A stretch of 64,000 nt of DNA, taken from assembly GCF_001544975.2 (NCBI RefSeq), contig NZ_FCOG02000018.1:43002-107001 (forward strand). Direction: 5' to 3'. The stretch comes from Caballeronia arationis. GTDB taxonomy: Bacteria; Pseudomonadota; Gammaproteobacteria; Burkholderiales; Burkholderiaceae. The notes under the pieces were generated by a model, which worked only from the letters and a program-made list of their open reading frames with translations, searched no databases and was not told the DNA's origin. The position numbers and the translations under genes were made by a program. Shown here piece after piece: positions 17,369 through 26,212 of the stretch (positions are counted from its first letter, which is position 1; each line of letters opens with the position of its first letter).

Positions 17369-19591
17369 TTGAAACAGCACGCATTGCGCTTCGCCGCCGG
17401 CCTTCTGATCGTGTTCGCGCTCATCGGACACGTGCTGCATCGCTACGACGTGCGCTTTATCGACACGCTCGACGCCCTCGCCTACGACACCAAGGTCCGG
17501 CTCACCATGCCGCGTGGCGTCGATACGCGCATCGCGATTCTCGACATCGACGAGAAGAGTCTCGCCGAACTCGGCCGCTGGCCGTGGGACCGCGCGCGCA
17601 TGGGAACGCTCGCCGACACGCTGTTTGCGCGCGACGGCATCGCGCTGCTTGCCTTCGACATCGTGTTCGCCGAGCCCGACGAGAGTTCGGGGCTGCCGGT
17701 GCTGAACCGTCTGGGCAGGAGCGAACTGCAGGACGACGCGCAGTTTCAGCGCGCGCTGCCCGGCCTCGCCGCACAACTCGACTACGACCGCCGCTTCGCC
17801 GACGCGCTGCGCGGCCGGCCAGTCGTGCTCGGCTACTACTTCGCGAATCAGGGCGCATCGAGCGGCGCGATCCCGCCGCCGGTGCTCCCGGCGACCGCGT
17901 TCGGCGCGCATCCGATGACGCTCTTCGACTGGAGCAGCTACGGCGGCAACCTGCCCGCGCTGCAGACGGCGGCGGGACGCGGCGGCTTCTTCAACCCGGT
18001 GATCGATTTCGACGGCTCAGTGCGGCGCGTGCCGCTCGTGACCGAGTATCGCGGCGGCGTGTATGAAGCGCTTTCGCTCGCGGTCGTGCGCGCGCTGTCG
18101 GGCGACGCGGCGCTCGCGCCCGTCTTCGACGACCCGGCCGATGCCAGCTCGACACTCGCCGGTCTCGCGCTGCGCACGCCGCGCGGCATGCTCGCGATTC
18201 CCGTCGATGCGAACGGCGCCGCGCTCGTGCCGTATCGCGGACGCGAGCGCAGCTTCGCCTATTTCTCCGTGGCGGACGTGCTGGCCGGTCGGGTCGCGCC
18301 CGAGGCGTTGCGCGGCAAGATCGCGCTCCTCGGCACCACGGCGCCGGGCCTCGTCGACCAGCGCACGACGCCTGTCGGCGAGGTGTATCCCGGTGTCGAA
18401 GTCCACGCGAACCTGATCGCCGGCATGCTCGACGGCACGCTGCGCGCCGAACCGGCGTTCGCCGGCGCGGTTCAGGCGTTGGCGGTGCTCATCGTCGGCT
18501 GCGCGATGATCTTCGTGTGGCCGTGGCGGGCGCCCGCCCGCGCGACGCTCCTCACCGTGCTGCTGACCGGCTGCGTGATCGCAGTGGATCTCGCGCTCTG
18601 GCGCTATCGCGCGTGGTCCCAGCCGGCCGCCTCGCTGCTCCTTGCGATCGGCGCGCTGTTCGTGCTGAACATGTCGTATGCGTTCTTCGTCGAATCGCGC
18701 GCTCGGCGGCGCTTCACCCAGCTGTTCGGCCAGTACGTGCCGCCCGAACTCGTCGAGGAGATGAGCCGCAATCCCGAGAGCTACAGCATGACCGGCCGAC
18801 GCGCGGAACTGACCGTACTGTTCTCCGACGTCCTCGGCTTCACCGCGATTGCCGAGACGCTCGAACCGGAGGAACTCGCGGTAATGATGAACGAGTATCT
18901 CGGCACGATGACGGCGGAGATCCGCAAGGAACGCGGCACGCTCGACAAGTACATCGGCGACGCGATCATGAGCTTCTGGGGCGCGCCGATGGAGGATCGC
19001 GACCACGCGCGCCGCTCGGTGGCCGCGGCGCTCGGCATGCGCGCCGCGCTTGCCGAGCTGAACCGCACCTTCGCTGCGCGCGGCTGGCCGACGCTCTGGG
19101 TCGGTATCGGCATCAACACCGGGCCGATGACGGTCGGCGACATGGGCTCGACCGTGCGCAAGGCGTACACGGTCATGGGCGACGCGGTCAATATCGCGGC
19201 GCGGCTGGAAGGGCTGACGCGGCACTATCGGGTGTCGATTCTGGTCGGCGAAGCGACGCGGGAAAACGCGCCCGATGTCGTGTATCGCGAGATCGATCGC
19301 GTGCGGGTGCGCGGGCGCGCGACGCCCGTCGCCGTGTACGAGCCGCTCATGACGAACGAAGCGTGGGCCGCAGCCGATGCCGAAGCCCGCGAACAGCTCG
19401 AGCGATGGCATGCGGCGCTTCGACACTACCGCGCGCGGGAATGGGACACGGCCGCGCGCCTGCTTGCGACGCTCATCGAACGCGATCCGGAGAGCGGTCT
19501 GTACGTGGCGTATCGGGAGCGTATCGCGGTACTGCGCGAGGCCGCGCTGCCCGCCGACTGGGATGGCGTGAATACGTTCGATACGAAGTGA
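17369..19591 (+). CDS. CHASE2-domain adenylate cyclase (class III)
   Basis: About 740 residues. The start is TTG 17369 with GAGG five bases upstream. One N-terminal helix (FAAGLLIVFALIGHVL) leads into a periplasmic CHASE2 domain (IAILDIDEKSLAELGRWPW; LAFDIVFAEPD). Three helices follow around residues 365-430, then a cytosolic class III cyclase domain with FSDVLGFTAIAE, LDKYIGDAIMSFWGAP and YTVMGDAVNIAARLEG. Both metal-binding Asp residues and the Lys/Asp pair typical of ATP specificity are visible, so it probably makes cAMP. It closes the TPS/FecR cluster, suggesting that an extracytoplasmic signal is converted to cAMP. Confidence 0.92.
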   Translation: MKQHALRFAAGLLIVFALIGHVLHRYDVRFIDTLDALAYDTKVRLTMPRGVDTRIAILDIDEKSLAELGRWPWDRARMGTLADTLFARDGIALLAFDIVFAEPDESSGLPVLNRLGRSELQDDAQFQRALPGLAAQLDYDRRFADALRGRPVVLGYYFANQGASSGAIPPPVLPATAFGAHPMTLFDWSSYGGNLPALQTAAGRGGFFNPVIDFDGSVRRVPLVTEYRGGVYEALSLAVVRALSGDAALAPVFDDPADASSTLAGLALRTPRGMLAIPVDANGAALVPYRGRERSFAYFSVADVLAGRVAPEALRGKIALLGTTAPGLVDQRTTPVGEVYPGVEVHANLIAGMLDGTLRAEPAFAGAVQALAVLIVGCAMIFVWPWRAPARATLLTVLLTGCVIAVDLALWRYRAWSQPAASLLLAIGALFVLNMSYAFFVESRARRRFTQLFGQYVPPELVEEMSRNPESYSMTGRRAELTVLFSDVLGFTAIAETLEPEELAVMMNEYLGTMTAEIRKERGTLDKYIGDAIMSFWGAPMEDRDHARRSVAAALGMRAALAELNRTFAARGWPTLWVGIGINTGPMTVGDMGSTVRKAYTVMGDAVNIAARLEGLTRHYRVSILVGEATRENAPDVVYREIDRVRVRGRATPVAVYEPLMTNEAWAAADAEAREQLERWHAALRHYRAREWDTAARLLATLIERDPESGLYVAYRERIAVLREAALPADWDGVNTFDTK

Positions 19592-19923
19592 AGGGTTGTT
19601 TTAAGTACAGACTACGAAGCATCACCCCACGAAGGCATGTCTCCTTCATGCGGACTATTCCCGCCACGCCGGCATCTATAACTTAGATATCGCGCTTGCC
19701 CGACTGTGTCCGGACCCGACCGCCACAATCGATCGCTTTCCTCAACAAGTCTCTTGGCAGGGCAGGCGCCATTCCGGCCGCTTTCGCGCACCCATTTCCG
19801 CGAAGGCGGCACGACACCATCGACGCAAGGCGCAGTGAACCTGCTTTCACGAACGCCTCGCGCCCTAGCATGGGACCAGAGCAGGCGCTAAAGCGCCAAC
19901 TCTGCCCGACACTGGAGATCGAC
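19592..19923 (+). other. Intergenic region before the small exported protein
   Basis: The region separates the cyclase stop from the next start. I saw no convincing terminator, promoter pair or coding pattern. The short stretch 19670-19690 is AT-richer than its surroundings. Confidence 0.4.
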
Positions 19924-20208
19924 ATGAACGCAAGACTCTTCGCCGCCGCTGCCGCGGGGCTTTTCGCAATCGCCGGCGCGGCGCAGGCGCAGATGCCGAC
20001 CGACGCCCAGCAACTCGTGCAGACCATGCGCCCGATCCAGCCCGCGCAGTCCTCGCAAGCGGCGCGCGACAACGCGAGCATGCAGGCCGCATCGACCGAC
20101 GACGCTTCCTACGGCGGCGCCGCCGCGACGCGCAGCATGTCCGCACCGGGCCATCGACAAGGTTCGTGCAGCACCGCGCCGAACTGCGACATCTTCTTCG
20201 GCCAGTAA
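19924..20208 (+). CDS. Small exported SYGG-motif protein
   Basis: A 94-residue secreted or periplasmic protein. GGAG lies upstream of the ATG. A clear signal peptide (LFAAAAAGLFAIAGAAQA, cleavage near AQA-QM) is followed by a Gln/Ala/Ser-rich mature part with DDASYGGAAATRSMS and a C-terminal CSTAPNCDIFFGQ that has two cysteines. The protein at 40163-40456 shares the signal-peptide layout and the SYGG-x-x-x-T-x-S block but lacks the cysteine tail. The function of this Burkholderiaceae-type family is not known to me. Confidence 0.75.
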   Translation: MNARLFAAAAAGLFAIAGAAQAQMPTDAQQLVQTMRPIQPAQSSQAARDNASMQAASTDDASYGGAAATRSMSAPGHRQGSCSTAPNCDIFFGQ

Positions 20209-20353
20209 GCATCGCATGGGGAGGCGCGCTCGCATCTGCGCGCCCTTCCCCGCTTCCCGCGCGTGAAAAGCGCCCGCAAATATGGGCGGTGGCGCGCGTT
20301 TCAAGACGCTTCAACGCAATATCGACTCCGAACGAAAATTCCGCTGAATCGAT

Positions 20354-20382
20354 ATTGAAAGTCCCGTAACGGCTCCAATCTG
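20354..20382 (+). promoter_or_regulatory. Candidate sigma32 heat-shock promoter
   Basis: TTGAAA (20355-20360) is followed after about 14 bases by CTCCAATCT (20373-20381), resembling the sigma32 -35 (CTTGAAA) and -10 (CCCCATnT) elements. It lies 79 bases upstream of two small heat shock protein genes, where such a promoter is expected. Confidence 0.4.
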
Positions 20383-20459
20383 GGTATCACCGCAGCCACA
20401 AAGCAGTTTCGCTTTGCCGCGCTGACCGATCCCAACGTCCGTATCACGGAGACGAAGCC

Positions 20460-20900
20460 ATGAGTGACTTTTACTTCACGAGCGACCTGCTCGGAGAATT
20501 CGATCGCGTGCAGCGACAGATGTCCGCGCTGCTCGGCAACTTGCCGTCGAGCATCCGTTCGAGCCGCACGAACACCTTTCCGCAACTGAATATCGGCAGC
20601 ACCGACGATTCGATCGAGATCGTCGCGTTCGCGCCCGGCGTCGATCCGGCATCGCTCGACGTCACGGTCGACAAGGGTACGCTCACCATCAGCGGCGAGC
20701 GCAAGGCGAACGAAGCCACTAGCGAGGGCGAAACGCGCACCTACGCGAAAGAGCGCTTCGTCGGCAGCTTCCGCCGCGTGATCGAACTGCCGCAGAACGC
20801 CGATCCCGACAAGGTCGAAGCACGCTATTCGAACGGCACCCTCGCCATCAGCGTCGGCAAGCGAGAAGCATCGAAGCCGCGCGCCATCGCCATTCAGTAA
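20460..20900 (+). CDS. Small heat shock protein, Hsp20/alpha-crystallin family
   Basis: A 146-residue cytosolic chaperone. The N-terminal arm (MSDFYFTSDLLGEFDRVQRQ) is followed by the alpha-crystallin domain (IEIVAFAPGVDPASLDVTVD; LTISGERK; FRRVIELP; ARYSNGTLAISVGK) and ends in a short tail. Length and segments match bacterial IbpA-like proteins, which bind unfolded proteins without ATP. It is first in a two-gene unit, 27 bases before the second Hsp20 gene, between a sigma32-like promoter and a strong terminator. Confidence 0.93.
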   Translation: MSDFYFTSDLLGEFDRVQRQMSALLGNLPSSIRSSRTNTFPQLNIGSTDDSIEIVAFAPGVDPASLDVTVDKGTLTISGERKANEATSEGETRTYAKERFVGSFRRVIELPQNADPDKVEARYSNGTLAISVGKREASKPRAIAIQ

Positions 20901-20927
20901 CGGACACTCGGAAATCGGGAGCAAGCC

Positions 20928-21341
20928 ATGAACGCAAACACACAGATCGCAGAACGCAATACCGGAGCGGCCGCCGAAGTCGCGCGGCGCGAGTCCGAGC
21001 GCACGCGGCGCGTCGCACTGACGCCGGCCATCGATATCGTCGAAGACAGTCACGGCGTGACGCTATGGGCGGACCTGCCGGGCGTGCCACGCGAGAACCT
21101 CGACGTGCGCGTGCACGACGGACGGCTTTCAATCGAAGCCCAGGCTGTCGTGGCGACACCGGAGAATCTGCGGCCGAGTCATGTCGAGATTCGCGAGCCG
21201 TTCTTCGCGCGGGCCTTCACGCTGAGCGACGAGTTCGACACATCGAGGATCGACGCCAATCTGCAGAACGGCGTGCTGAAGCTGACCATTCCGAGGCGGG
21301 AGGAAGCGCGGCCGCGACGCATCGAAGTGCGCACGCAATAA
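20928..21341 (+). CDS. Second Hsp20-family small heat shock protein
   Basis: A 137-residue protein with a short Arg-rich N-terminal arm and a complete alpha-crystallin domain: ITLWADLPGVPRENLDVRV is its equivalent opening (read VTLWADLPGVPRENL), with a C-terminal FDTSRIDANLQNGVLKLTIP. It is more basic at the N-terminus than its neighbour and only distantly similar, so the pair probably forms a mixed two-component sHSP system. GGGAGC lies upstream of the ATG. It is followed by a rho-independent terminator. Confidence 0.92.
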   Translation: MNANTQIAERNTGAAAEVARRESERTRRVALTPAIDIVEDSHGVTLWADLPGVPRENLDVRVHDGRLSIEAQAVVATPENLRPSHVEIREPFFARAFTLSDEFDTSRIDANLQNGVLKLTIPRREEARPRRIEVRTQ

Positions 21342-21372
21342 GAAGCCGCGCAGGTGCTCGCTTCAGGGAGCC

Positions 21373-21404
21373 AGCCATCGTCCAGCGACGATGGCTTTTT
21401 TTTT
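21373..21404 (+). terminator. Rho-independent terminator of the sHSP operon
   Basis: A perfect 10-bp stem, AGCCATCGTC (21373-21382) and GACGATGGCT (21387-21396) with loop CAGC, runs straight into nine Ts (21396-21404). It is 31 bases after the second sHSP stop and just before the convergent GGDEF-EAL gene. Confidence 0.93.
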
Positions 21405-21411
21405 CCGGCGA

Positions 21412-24400
21412 TCAGGCCTCGACCCGCACGTCCCCCGCGACCCCGTCGCGCTTTCGCCCTGCTCCCGTCCGCTGCCACGGATCGAACTTCTCCGCGAACT
21501 CCTCGAAGCCTTCGATCGGCAACGGCCGGCAAAAGAAGTAGCCCTGATACGCGTGACATCCTGCGCTCGCGAGAAAGCCGCGTTGCGCTTCGGTCTCGAC
21601 GCCCTCGGCGATCACCCCGAGCCCGAGGCTCTGCGCGAGCGCCACGATGGTCTTCGCGATGGTGGCATCGTTCGGATCGACGAGCACGTCGCGCACGAAC
21701 GACTGGTCGATCTTCAACTGGTCGAGCGGCAGCCGCTTCAGATACGACAGCGATGAATAGCCGATGCCAAAGTCGTCGAGCGAGAAGACCACGCCCTTCG
21801 CCTTCAGCGCATACATCTTCTGGATGATGTCCTGCACGTTGTCGACGAGCACGCTCTCGGTCAGCTCCAGCTTCAGGCGATGCGCCCGCGCGCCGGTGCG
21901 CTCGATCGCCGTCAGCACCTTGTCGACGAAATCCGGTTCGCGCAGCTGCTGCGCGCTCACGTTCACCGCGATCGTCAGGTGCGCCATCTCGGGCCGCAGC
22001 GCCCACAGCGTAAGCTGCATGCACGCCGTCTCCAGCACCCAGTTGCCGAGCGGAAGGATCAGCCCGGTCTCCTCCGCGAGCGGGATGAAATCGGCGGGCG
22101 GCACGAGGCCGCGCTGCGGATGCCGCCAGCGCACGAGCGCTTCGGCGCCCGTCACCCTGTCGCCCTGCGTGACCTGCGCCTGATAGTGCAGAAGGAACTG
22201 CTGGTCGTCGATGGCTTTGCGCAGATCTGCTTCCAGCGCCGCGCGCTCGACCACGACAGTCTGCATCGCGGGGTCGAAGAAACAGAGCGCGTTGCGGCCG
22301 CGCTCCTTCGACTTGTACATCGCGAGATCCGCCTGCTTCAGCAATTCGTCGATCGACGTGCGATGACCCTTGAACACGGTCGCGCCGACGCTCGCCGTAG
22401 AGCGGTATTCGACCTCGCCCAGCTGATACGTATTGCCGAGCAGCGCCAGAATCTTTTCGCCGAGCGCCTCCGTCTGGATCGCCGCCTCCTGCCGGTTCTC
22501 GTGCAGGCTCTGCAGCACCACGACGAACTCGTCGCCGCCCACCCGCGCCACGGTGTCGCTCTCGCGCACGCTCGACGCGAGCCGTCGTGCCACCTCCTGC
22601 AGCAGCCGGTCGCCCTTGTCGTGGCCGAGCGTGTCGTTGAGCGTCTTGAAGTGATCGAGGTCGATGAAAAGCAGCGCGCCGCAGTAGCCGCCGCGCGCGC
22701 TCGCCGTGATCGCCTGCTTCAGGCGGTCGAGCAGCAGCGAGCGGTTCGGCAGGCGCGTGAGCGCATCGAAGAAGGCAAGCTCCCTGATACGCTCTTCCGC
22801 GATCTTGCGCTCGGTGATGTCGTGATGCGTGATGACGTAGTGCGTGACGACGCCATCGTCGCCGCTCACCGCCGAGATCGTCAGCCACTTCGGATACACC
22901 TCGCCGCTCTTGCGACGATCCCAGATCTCGCCCTGCCAGCCGCCCTCGCGACGGATCGTGTCCCACATCTCGCGGAAGAACGCGTCGTCATGACGGCCCG
23001 AGCGCAGCACGTGCGGCGTCTGTCCGACGATCTCTACGGACGCGTAGCCGGTGCACTCGGTAAACGCGGTATTGACGCGCAGGATGGTGTTGTCGGCGTC
23101 GGTCACCATCATCGCCTCGAGCGAATCGAACGCGACCGCCGCGATGCGCAACTCCGCTTCGAGCTGCTTGCGCTCGGTGATGTCGCGCCCGCTCGTGCGA
23201 AAGCCGGTGAACGTGCCCCGCGCGTCGCGAATCGGCGCCCACGACACCGAGAACCAGATGATCGAGCCGTCCTTGCGCACGCAGCGGAATTCGAGATCGT
23301 CGCCGCGCAGGCCGCGCAGTCCATCGGCGAAGGCAGGCGCGACGCGCGACATGTCTTCCGGATGAATCAGCGTGCCGGCGAAGTCGGGCATCGCCATGCA
23401 TTCGTCGACGGTGTAGCCGGTGTACTCGGTGACCGACGGATTGATCCAGCGCGGCTTGCCATCCGGACCCCACCAGACTTCCCAGTTCACCGTGCAGTCG
23501 GCGATCGCGCGGAATTTCGCTTCGTTCTCGCGCAGTTCGCGCGTCATCATCGAGGCGATCTGCATCGCGCGGCGACGGCCCGTCAGCGTGAGCCACGCGA
23601 GCAGCGCGAGGAGCAGGCTCAGGCCTGTGCCCGCCACGGCGATCATCAGTTCGGCGTTGCGGCCAAAGCGCGCCCGGAAGTCGTCCTGCGCGTTCATCGC
23701 GAGCATCCAGTTGTGCCCGGCTACCACCAGATATTCGTTCGCGGAAAGCGGCGCGCCCGAGTGCGGGGCGGCGGCGTCGGATGAACGATAGAGCAGCGTC
23801 CTCGCGGACGCCTCGACGCCGTCATACACGGCGAGCGCAAGCCCGGCCGGCCGCTCGCCATACAGGCTCGCGATGACGTCGGTCATGCGGAACGACGCAT
23901 ACACCCAGCCGACCAGATGCGCCCGCCGCTCGGCGACAGTCAGAAGCGGCTGCCCGCGCTCGTAGACCGGCAGGTACATGACGAAACCGGGCGGCGCATC
24001 GGGCTCCGTGTCGACGGTCAGGCGCAGCTTGCCGGTGATGCACGCCATGCCGGAATCGCGTGCCTTTTCCATCGCGAGGCGCCGCACGGGGTCGGCCCAC
24101 GCGTCGTAGCCGAGCGCCGCGCGATTGCGGCCGATATACGGCTCGCGCTGCACGATCGGCGCATAGCCCTGGCGGCGGCCCTCGGGCTGGATCGCGTACT
24201 GAGGGAAACCGCGCCGGCGCATGCCGTCGAGGTGCGCCTCTCGACTCGCCGCCGGCACCCATTCGACAATCCCGATTGCCTGGATGCCAGCGAAGTTGGC
24301 GTCTAGATTGAGCGAGCCGACGTAATCGTGGAAATTGTCGCGGTCGACACGATCGGTGGCCGCGAAAAGGCTCTGCACGCCGCGCAGCATCAGCTCGTAG

Positions 24401-24570
24401 GTCGCCATGCGCTGTTCGACGCGGCTCACCGTGTCGCCGAGCGAATACTTGAACTGCGACAGCAGTTCATTGCGGGAGCTTTGCCGCTCGTGACTCCAGA
24501 TGGTGCAGGTGACGCTAAGCGCGGCGCACAGGATCAGGAGCGGCAGCAGAAGTAGGCGCGCCCGGCTCAT
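21412..24570 (-). CDS. CHASE-PAS-GGDEF-EAL cyclic di-GMP signalling protein
   Basis: A 1052-residue inner-membrane protein. One N-terminal helix (LLLLPLLILCAALSVTCTIW), a periplasmic CHASE domain (FAGIQAIGIVEWVPAASREA; GFVMYLPVYERG), a second helix near residue 300, two PAS domains with PAC-like ends, GGDEF (RVGGDEFVVVL) and EAL (EALVRWRHP; LDDFGIGYSSLSYLKRLPLD; GVIAEGVETEAQ). Both output motifs are intact, so it may make and degrade cyclic di-GMP. The ATG at 24570 overlaps the preceding stop (ATGA), giving translational coupling to the periplasmic binding protein, which may feed signals to the CHASE sensor. Confidence 0.93.
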   Translation of the reverse strand: MSRARLLLLPLLILCAALSVTCTIWSHERQSSRNELLSQFKYSLGDTVSRVEQRMATYELMLRGVQSLFAATDRVDRDNFHDYVGSLNLDANFAGIQAIGIVEWVPAASREAHLDGMRRRGFPQYAIQPEGRRQGYAPIVQREPYIGRNRAALGYDAWADPVRRLAMEKARDSGMACITGKLRLTVDTEPDAPPGFVMYLPVYERGQPLLTVAERRAHLVGWVYASFRMTDVIASLYGERPAGLALAVYDGVEASARTLLYRSSDAAAPHSGAPLSANEYLVVAGHNWMLAMNAQDDFRARFGRNAELMIAVAGTGLSLLLALLAWLTLTGRRRAMQIASMMTRELRENEAKFRAIADCTVNWEVWWGPDGKPRWINPSVTEYTGYTVDECMAMPDFAGTLIHPEDMSRVAPAFADGLRGLRGDDLEFRCVRKDGSIIWFSVSWAPIRDARGTFTGFRTSGRDITERKQLEAELRIAAVAFDSLEAMMVTDADNTILRVNTAFTECTGYASVEIVGQTPHVLRSGRHDDAFFREMWDTIRREGGWQGEIWDRRKSGEVYPKWLTISAVSGDDGVVTHYVITHHDITERKIAEERIRELAFFDALTRLPNRSLLLDRLKQAITASARGGYCGALLFIDLDHFKTLNDTLGHDKGDRLLQEVARRLASSVRESDTVARVGGDEFVVVLQSLHENRQEAAIQTEALGEKILALLGNTYQLGEVEYRSTASVGATVFKGHRTSIDELLKQADLAMYKSKERGRNALCFFDPAMQTVVVERAALEADLRKAIDDQQFLLHYQAQVTQGDRVTGAEALVRWRHPQRGLVPPADFIPLAEETGLILPLGNWVLETACMQLTLWALRPEMAHLTIAVNVSAQQLREPDFVDKVLTAIERTGARAHRLKLELTESVLVDNVQDIIQKMYALKAKGVVFSLDDFGIGYSSLSYLKRLPLDQLKIDQSFVRDVLVDPNDATIAKTIVALAQSLGLGVIAEGVETEAQRGFLASAGCHAYQGYFFCRPLPIEGFEEFAEKFDPWQRTGAGRKRDGVAGDVRVEA

Positions 24571-25361
24571 GGTGGCGTCTGGAAACCGACCATCGAATTG
24601 GCGAGGTCGGACTTGAAGTATTTCTCGAAGATGCGCCGCACGGTTCCGTCGGCGCGCATGTCGTTCACGAGCGCGCGCCACTTCTCCTGCTCGGCGGCGG
24701 GCAGCGATTTCTTCGACATGATGAGGCCGTGCGGCACCGCCGGATCGTTGAACTCGATGATCGTCGTGACGTCGCGGATCTTTCGCTCTTCGAGCGCGGG
24801 ATAGTCGAACGGCTCGATGATCATGCCCTGGATGCGGCGCAGAAGCAGCGCCTGGTAGAGCGGATCGAGCCCGCCCGCCTGGCTCGTGCGGTTCGCGGCG
24901 GCGAGCTCGTCGACGAGACGGTTCGCCGACTCGCTATACCGGAAACTGCGGATCACGCCGAGCTGGAAGGCGTCGTTGTGCTCGAAATCGGCGAGTTGCT
25001 GGATGCCGGCGTCACGGCGCACGAGCAGGTAGTACTTGTTGCTGAAGTACCAGGCGAACGACGCGTAGCGGTTGCGGTCCGCATTTGCAATGCCGGACAG
25101 GCTGAAATCGAGCGCACCGGATTCGATCAATTGCCAGATACGCGCGCGCGACATGAGGCTTACGCTGACCTTGCAGCCGCTGCGGCGGATCAGTTCGTCG
25201 GCGAAATCCTTGTCGATGCCGGTGTCCGTGTCGGCGGAATAGAGAAGGCCGTGATCGTGCAGCGCGAGCGTGAACGGACGCGAGCAGTCGGGCCCGGCTG
25301 CCATCGCGCGGCCGAGCATGCACAACGCGAGCAGCAAGCCGCCGATACCGTGTCGGATCAC
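24567..25361 (-). CDS. Periplasmic substrate-binding protein (SBP family 3-like)
   Basis: A 264-residue exported protein. The GTG at 25361 is chosen because GGAGG stands five bases upstream; the frame extends further but without such a site. A signal peptide (GIGGLLLALCMLGRAMAA) precedes a family 3 solute-binding domain: FADELIRRSGCKVSVSLM, IWQLIESGALDFSLSGIANA, DRNRYASFAWYF, RRIFEKYFKSD. No transporter permease or ATPase is nearby. Instead its stop overlaps the start of a CHASE-GGDEF-EAL gene, so it may be a sensor component rather than an importer. Confidence 0.85.
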   Translation of the reverse strand: MIRHGIGGLLLALCMLGRAMAAGPDCSRPFTLALHDHGLLYSADTDTGIDKDFADELIRRSGCKVSVSLMSRARIWQLIESGALDFSLSGIANADRNRYASFAWYFSNKYYLLVRRDAGIQQLADFEHNDAFQLGVIRSFRYSESANRLVDELAAANRTSQAGGLDPLYQALLLRRIQGMIIEPFDYPALEERKIRDVTTIIEFNDPAVPHGLIMSKKSLPAAEQEKWRALVNDMRADGTVRRIFEKYFKSDLANSMVGFQTPP

Positions 25362-25738
25362 AACGCCTCCAGGAGATTGAAGCGAACGAAAGCGGCCGTC
25401 GTTGCCGGGCGCTGTCGATAACGCGATTGATGTGCCTTCCTGCATGGACGGCCAGATGCCCACACGACCACAAGCGGGCGCGCCGCAGGTGCGCGCTCCA
25501 CGAAAGGCTCCATATGCGTTGTCGGCAGCGGCGCGGCAATCTTAAGGGCGGACGGAGGATTTTGCCATCGTCGCGATGGTCGCCGGCGATCGGCGCCATT
25601 ACGCGAGCCCAATCCATGCATCCGGATGCCCGCTTTTCGGTGGAGCACGGCCCCGCGCATGCCGGGTAGTGCCCGCGCGCCGGGTATCGAAGAATGGGCG
25701 CAGGACACGCAGCTGAAACAAATGGGCGGGAGCATCTC
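25362..25738. other. Divergent intergenic region
   Basis: The region separates the binding-protein gene on the minus strand from the stress-protein gene on the plus strand. It should contain both promoters, but I could not pick a convincing box pair. A short CCATCG/CGATGG palindrome lies near 25564-25579. No coding pattern stands out. Confidence 0.4.
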
Positions 25739-26194
25739 ATGCGGTGCATCGTGGTGGCATACAACGGCTCGGAGTGCGCGCTCGGAGCCGCGCTTTTCGC
25801 GAAAGACATGGCGCAGCAACGCGGCGCGCGACTGCACATCCTGACGGTCGCACGAGTGCCGGCGGTCGGTTTCGACGCCTGCATGAACGAGATCATGGAG
25901 CAGCGGATCGCGCACTGGGAAGAGGCGCTCCGCGCCTTGAAGGCGAGGCTGCCGGACACGCAGGACACGATCAGGCTGTCGCTGCGCACGGGCGACCCGT
26001 GGCGCGAGATCGTCGATTACGCGGCGGAGCACTGCGCGGGCGAGATCGTCGTCGGCTGCCGCCGCTACTGGCTGGGACGCTGGCCGGCGAGCCACGTCGT
26101 GCGGCGCGTCGTGGCGCATGCGCGGTGCGCCGTCACTGTCGTGCCGGAGCCCGGACGCGCCTTGCCTGTGACTTGCGGCCACGCGATCGCGTAA
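25739..26194 (+). CDS. Universal stress protein family
   Basis: A 151-residue cytosolic protein starting at ATG 25739 with GGGAG upstream. It shows the UspA fold: RCIVVAYNGSECALGAALFA at the start, LHILTVAR, LRTGDPWREIVDYA, then EIVVGCRRYWLGRW and SHVVRRVVAHARCAVTVVP. The glycine motif normally GxxGxGxxxxxxxGS is altered to CRRYWLGRWPAS, so ATP binding is uncertain. It is a single gene. Confidence 0.85.
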   Translation: MRCIVVAYNGSECALGAALFAKDMAQQRGARLHILTVARVPAVGFDACMNEIMEQRIAHWEEALRALKARLPDTQDTIRLSLRTGDPWREIVDYAAEHCAGEIVVGCRRYWLGRWPASHVVRRVVAHARCAVTVVPEPGRALPVTCGHAIA

Positions 26195-26212
26195 TTGCGC
26201 GGCAACGTCCGC

